Origin: Bacteroidota bacterium
GTDB taxonomy: Bacteria > Bacteroidota > Bacteroidia > B-17B0 > Aurantibacillaceae
DNA length: 45,850 nucleotides
Assembly (NCBI GenBank): GCA_021155905.1
Contig: JAJNBG010000030.1
Location: 1 to 45,850 of the forward strand
Reading direction: 5' to 3'
Below the pieces are notes generated by a model. It did no database searches. It was not told where the DNA came from and saw nothing but the letters and a program-made list of their open reading frames with translations. This document shows, piece after piece, positions 42,424 through 45,850 of this stretch. The translations under genes and the position numbers were made by a program. How positions within the stretch are numbered: position 1 is the stretch's first letter; the number at the start of each line of letters is the position of its first letter.

Positions 42424-45400
42424 ATGACTTTTTCTCTTAACCCTTTCTCTATTACTCGCAAATCTTTCTCTTTCATTATTATTTTGGTTTGCTGTTATAC
42501 GGTTGCATTTGCTCAACCCAATCCATCCTCTGTTTCATGCGGTACGCTTACTGGCCAATCCCTATCTACCAATGGCTTTTCAGGTGGTAATGCTACCAGT
42601 ACAGCTGGATCATGTGGTCAATGTTGCTATCAGGGTGCGGATTTAGACGGTGATGGTGATGCCGACGTTAACTTTTCTGTAGAAAATTCCAAATGGTATA
42701 GATACTGTAATCCTTCATCTACTACTCCTGTTACAATTGATTTTAATGTTGATGAAACAAACAATGACTGTAATCTTCAAGGTGCTGTTTTTGTCACAGC
42801 GGGCACTTCTGGTTCCGGTTCAACAGATGCGTTAGATATTGATTGTTCGAATCAGGAATATGCACAATTTGGTAGTGGTGTTAGTGGTAATGCTGATGGT
42901 TTTTCATTTACAGGAGTGACAATTCCTGCTGGAGGTTGTGCATGGCTAATGGTTGATGGATATGGCGGAGCCAGTTGTGGTTCATACGCCGTGCAAACAA
43001 TTTGTCCGCCTGCTTGTACTACACCAACCCTTGTAACTGCTGGTGCTGATAAACTCATCTGTGAAGGCACTTCCGTTGCGCTCACAACAACCGTTAGCGG
43101 CGGGGTAACAACAACTCCTGGCCCAACATATAGCTGGACCCCATCAACTGGATTAAGCTGTTCTACATGTCAAAACCCTACAGCAAACCCGTCATCAACT
43201 TCAACTTATTCATTTACAACATGTAATGGTGGGCCAGGTTTCTGTTGTATAACAGATGTCATTACTGTGAGCGTGACTCCTGCATTTGTTGCGAATGCCG
43301 GACCGGATGTTACTTCATGTTCTCCAAGTAGTGTTACCATTGGAGGTTCTGGAGCAAGTCCAACGGGGCCCGCAGGCTCAACATACACATGGGTAGTATC
43401 AGGAATAAATAATGCAGGCATTGCAATTACTTCGGGAGCAAATACAGCTAATCCTATAGTTACTATTAATGCGGGTTTAGCAAATGGTTCAACAGAAACT
43501 TATTCTGTTACAGTAGTTAATGGTGCTTGTACCCGCACTGATTTAGTCACGGTAACTGTTGGTAATTTAGCAGTTAATGCGGCTGCGGATCAAACGGTTT
43601 GTGCGGGATCAAGTATCACATTAGGTGGTGTTCCAACTGCACCTGCCGGCTCAACTTATTCATGGGTTTGTTCCGGAACAGCTTGTCCCGGGTTGTCTTT
43701 ATCATCTTCTACTGCCGCTAATCCGATAGTTACTGCGGCTATTACAGCAACAGGAACAGCAAACTTTACCGTTACGGCAACCTTGGGATCCTGTGTAAAT
43801 ACGGATGTTGTCGCTGTTACCGTAAATACTTTACCTGCCACTCCAACTGCCACTCCTTCTGCCTCTCCCGTTTGTGCCGGGCAAACAGTTACTTTAACAG
43901 CAGCAGGGGGCGCAGGTGCCGGGACCTATTCATGGTGGACAGCATCCACAGGAGGTACGACTTATGGAAGTGCAAATACCTTAACGGTTTCACCAACAAC
44001 AACCACAACTTACTATATCCAATCAACTAATGCAACCACCGGATGTGTAAGTCTCAGGGGTTCAGTTACTGTGTCAGTTAATGCGACGCCTGTAGCAAAT
44101 GCCGGTTCGGACCAAACATTATGTGTAGGACAATTATTTACTTTAAATGGGACTATTACAAATCCTTCGGCCTGTTCTCCTGCTCAAACATGGTCAGTAA
44201 TAACTGGCTCTGGTAGTTTTTCGCCAAGTGCGAATATCTTGAATCCTATATTCACACCGACATCTTCCGGGACTATTCAAATTCGTTTAATTCCATGTAC
44301 AACGGGCGGATGTACACCGGTAATGGATGATATTATTTTTACAGTAGCACCGTCGCCTTCAATCACGGTTTCTTCAACAAACACACTTTTATGTGTGGGA
44401 TTAATAAGTGATTTAAGTGGTATTGTTTCAGGCGGAACTCCTTTTCCTCCGACAACGGTATCACAAACATTTAGTTCATCAACCGGGCCTTTTTCAATTC
44501 CTGAAAATAATACAACTGGTGTAACAATTCCTATTTCAGTTTCCGGAGTTACTAATCCAACTGTAGGAGCAACAACAATTTCTTCAGTAACGGTTAATGT
44601 TGACCATGACAGAATTGGTCAAATTGAAGTTTGGTTATGTCCTCCGGGTACCACACCACTTACAGGTTGCGTACAGTTGTTTAATAACTCAGGTGGTCAA
44701 GGAGATGACCTCGTTAATACCGTATTTACAGATGGTAGCCCGACAGATATTGCTGCAGGTACTCCTCCTTATACAGGTTCATATAATTTGGATGGATCAA
44801 ATACCCTTAGCAGTTTAAATGGTTCTCCAACCAATGGAACATGGTCACTCATCGTAATCGACAATGTTGGTACTCAATCAACCACAGGTACTGCCGGCCA
44901 ATGGTCAATTACTTTTAGCACACCTACGCCACCTGCAAATCCATATACCTATTCATGGACGCCATCAACGGGCTTGAGTACAACTACCGATCTTAACACT
45001 TCCTTTTTCTCATCTGGATTTACGGCACCTACATCTATAACACATACCCTAACTGTTACCGATGCAAACGGTTGTACTGGTAAATCAGCAATTACAACAA
45101 ATATCATTGGTACCCCTACTTTGACTGCGGGGACATCACAAACAATTTGTGCCACTACTTCTTCACTTGCTGCTGGCTCATTAACAGCAGGCCAATCAGG
45201 AACGTGGTCTTTAATTAGTGGAACCGGAACAATTTCTTCTTCATCAACCAACACAACAAACTTATCGGGACTGTCTATAGGAGACAATTATTTTAAATGG
45301 AAAGTAACTAACTCTTGTGGGTCCGATAGTACTAATTTTAAAGTAACCGTAACTTCCTCTGTTACCCCGACCTTTAATGCAGTGGGGCCAATCTGTTCAG

Positions 45401-45850
45401 GAACCACATTCACTTTATCAAATTCAAGTACTAACGGAACACCTATAGCAGGTTCTTGGTCACCGGCAATAACTAATACCACCACAACACAATACACATT
45501 TACTCCAACAGCCGGACAATGTGCAACTACCGCTATGATAACAGTGAGTATTACACCTAATCCAACTGTTGCCGTTTCAAATGCAACAACTTGTGCAGGA
45601 ACACCAACAGTAATAACAGCAAGTGGTGCAACAACTTATAGTTGGAGTACTGGAGCAACGACTTCTACTATTTCAACTTCAACCGCAGGAGTTTATACTG
45701 TAACTGGAACGACCAATAGCTGTGCAAATACTCAAACAGTGAGTTTAACGGTTACTGCTAATCCAACTGTTGCCGTTTCCAATGCAACAATATGTGCTGG
45801 CACTCCAACTGTATTAACAGCAAGTGGAGCAGCCACTTATAGTTGGAGCA
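42424..45850 (+). CDS. Giant secreted multidomain protein with Ig/PKD-like repeats and a P domain (3' partial)
   Basis: From ATG 42424 the frame is open through the right edge, 1142 codons without a stop. Residues 1-30 are a signal peptide ending AFA-QP. Residues about 31-195 are a Cys-rich beta domain (GADLDGDGDADVNF, FSFTGVTIPAGGCAWLMVDG). From about 200 come tandem Ig/PKD-like modules of 70-100 residues with a VCAG or ICEG start and TYSW(T/V) core. Residues about 715-834 are a proprotein-convertase P domain (DHDRIGQIEVWL, GTPPYTGSYNLDG, NGTWSLIVIDN). The right edge enters near-identical 67-residue repeats. The protein is Thr/Ser/Ala rich and has few Lys/Arg. Type IX secretion is likely but its C-terminal signal is outside. 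Confidence 0.88.
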   Translation, partial: MTFSLNPFSITRKSFSFIIILVCCYTVAFAQPNPSSVSCGTLTGQSLSTNGFSGGNATSTAGSCGQCCYQGADLDGDGDADVNFSVENSKWYRYCNPSSTTPVTIDFNVDETNNDCNLQGAVFVTAGTSGSGSTDALDIDCSNQEYAQFGSGVSGNADGFSFTGVTIPAGGCAWLMVDGYGGASCGSYAVQTICPPACTTPTLVTAGADKLICEGTSVALTTTVSGGVTTTPGPTYSWTPSTGLSCSTCQNPTANPSSTSTYSFTTCNGGPGFCCITDVITVSVTPAFVANAGPDVTSCSPSSVTIGGSGASPTGPAGSTYTWVVSGINNAGIAITSGANTANPIVTINAGLANGSTETYSVTVVNGACTRTDLVTVTVGNLAVNAAADQTVCAGSSITLGGVPTAPAGSTYSWVCSGTACPGLSLSSSTAANPIVTAAITATGTANFTVTATLGSCVNTDVVAVTVNTLPATPTATPSASPVCAGQTVTLTAAGGAGAGTYSWWTASTGGTTYGSANTLTVSPTTTTTYYIQSTNATTGCVSLRGSVTVSVNATPVANAGSDQTLCVGQLFTLNGTITNPSACSPAQTWSVITGSGSFSPSANILNPIFTPTSSGTIQIRLIPCTTGGCTPVMDDIIFTVAPSPSITVSSTNTLLCVGLISDLSGIVSGGTPFPPTTVSQTFSSSTGPFSIPENNTTGVTIPISVSGVTNPTVGATTISSVTVNVDHDRIGQIEVWLCPPGTTPLTGCVQLFNNSGGQGDDLVNTVFTDGSPTDIAAGTPPYTGSYNLDGSNTLSSLNGSPTNGTWSLIVIDNVGTQSTTGTAGQWSITFSTPTPPANPYTYSWTPSTGLSTTTDLNTSFFSSGFTAPTSITHTLTVTDANGCTGKSAITTNIIGTPTLTAGTSQTICATTSSLAAGSLTAGQSGTWSLISGTGTISSSSTNTTNLSGLSIGDNYFKWKVTNSCGSDSTNFKVTVTSSVTPTFNAVGPICSGTTFTLSNSSTNGTPIAGSWSPAITNTTTTQYTFTPTAGQCATTAMITVSITPNPTVAVSNATTCAGTPTVITASGATTYSWSTGATTSTISTSTAGVYTVTGTTNSCANTQTVSLTVTANPTVAVSNATICAGTPTVLTASGAATYSWS
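45559..45850 (+). repeat. Tandem 201-bp coding repeat (67 residues), cut by window end
   Basis: The sequence aatccaactgttgccgtttc appears at 45559 and, with a single change, at 45760, a 201-bp period equal to 67 codons. Unit 1 is 45559-45759; unit 2 is cut at 45850. Both code for NPTVAVSNAT-CAGTP and a TYSWS core. The first unit continues with TGATTSTISTSTAGVYTVTG. DNA-level identity suggests recent expansion. Confidence 0.85.

Noticed and set aside
42852..45497. Several minus-strand frames (65-112 codons) rich in Val, Pro and Ala
   Set aside because: They are antisense to the Thr/Ser-rich repeats of the giant secreted protein, whose codon bias keeps the opposite frame free of stops.
1..45850. 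CRISPR array, transposase, integrase, toxin-antitoxin or restriction genes
   Set aside because: No regular spacer-repeat pattern and no transposase, recombinase, nuclease or toxin motifs were seen in any supported frame.

Overview
The window looks like the chromosome of an AT-rich Bacteroidota. It has a C-minus (type B) ribosomal protein L31, several TAnnTTTG-type -7 promoter boxes, few Shine-Dalgarno sequences, a lipoprotein with an acidic patch after the lipobox cysteine, and a very long Thr/Ser-rich multi-domain secreted protein of the kind usually exported by the type IX system. I cannot name a genus from sequence alone.

Layout. (1) Positions 1-8117 are a housekeeping flank: the end of rpmE2 with a strong terminator, a GT4 glycosyltransferase, a plus-strand run (class IV aminotransferase, YbjN-like protein, low-molecular-weight phosphatase), then a STAS protein, a Fur-family regulator coupled to a long Rel/SpoT enzyme, a methyltransferase, a MazG-like pyrophosphohydrolase and a Skp/OmpH protein. 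(2) Positions 8206-38168 are a surface-polysaccharide locus of about 30 kb in four transcription blocks. Block A (minus, 16254 to 8206) has a PglC-size phosphoglycosyl transferase, a DegT aminotransferase, a Wzy/WaaL-type membrane protein, two GT4 enzymes, a NodB-like deacetylase and two FemAB/GNAT-like acyltransferases. Block B (plus, 16364-18260) has one GT2 and one GT4. Block C (minus, 26122 to 18250) is nine tightly packed genes: five GT2/GT11 enzymes, an FdtA/FdtB pair for a 3-amino-3,6-dideoxyhexose, a GT8-like protein and a GT-D-like protein. Block D (plus, 26337-37261) is wzm-wzt, a complete pseudaminic acid pathway in the order pseB-C-F-G-H-I, a KpsS-like putative transferase and a fused glycosyltransferase/TIGR04325 methyltransferase-like protein. 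One more GT-A protein faces block D from the other side.

(3) Positions 38293-42392 hold small, mostly unrecognised genes (a Pro/Asp-rich peptide, a Cys/His-tailed membrane protein, a lipoprotein with a coupled small gene, a 52-residue basic protein), a DHFR-like reductase and tRNA-Ser(GGA). (4) From 42424 to the right edge runs one open frame without a stop: a secreted protein with Ig/PKD-like repeats and an embedded proprotein-convertase P domain.

How it fits together: block D can make CMP-pseudaminate from UDP-GlcNAc and also encodes an ABC exporter whose ATPase has the extra C-terminal domain known to bind chain ends in ABC-dependent O-antigens. The fused GT/methyltransferase is a plausible chain-end modifier. 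Blocks A-C supply about a dozen transferases, dTDP-amino sugar synthesis, fucosylation and unusual acyl decoration. The coexistence of an ABC exporter with a Wzy/WaaL-like protein and a PglC-like initiator leaves open whether one or two glycans are made here.
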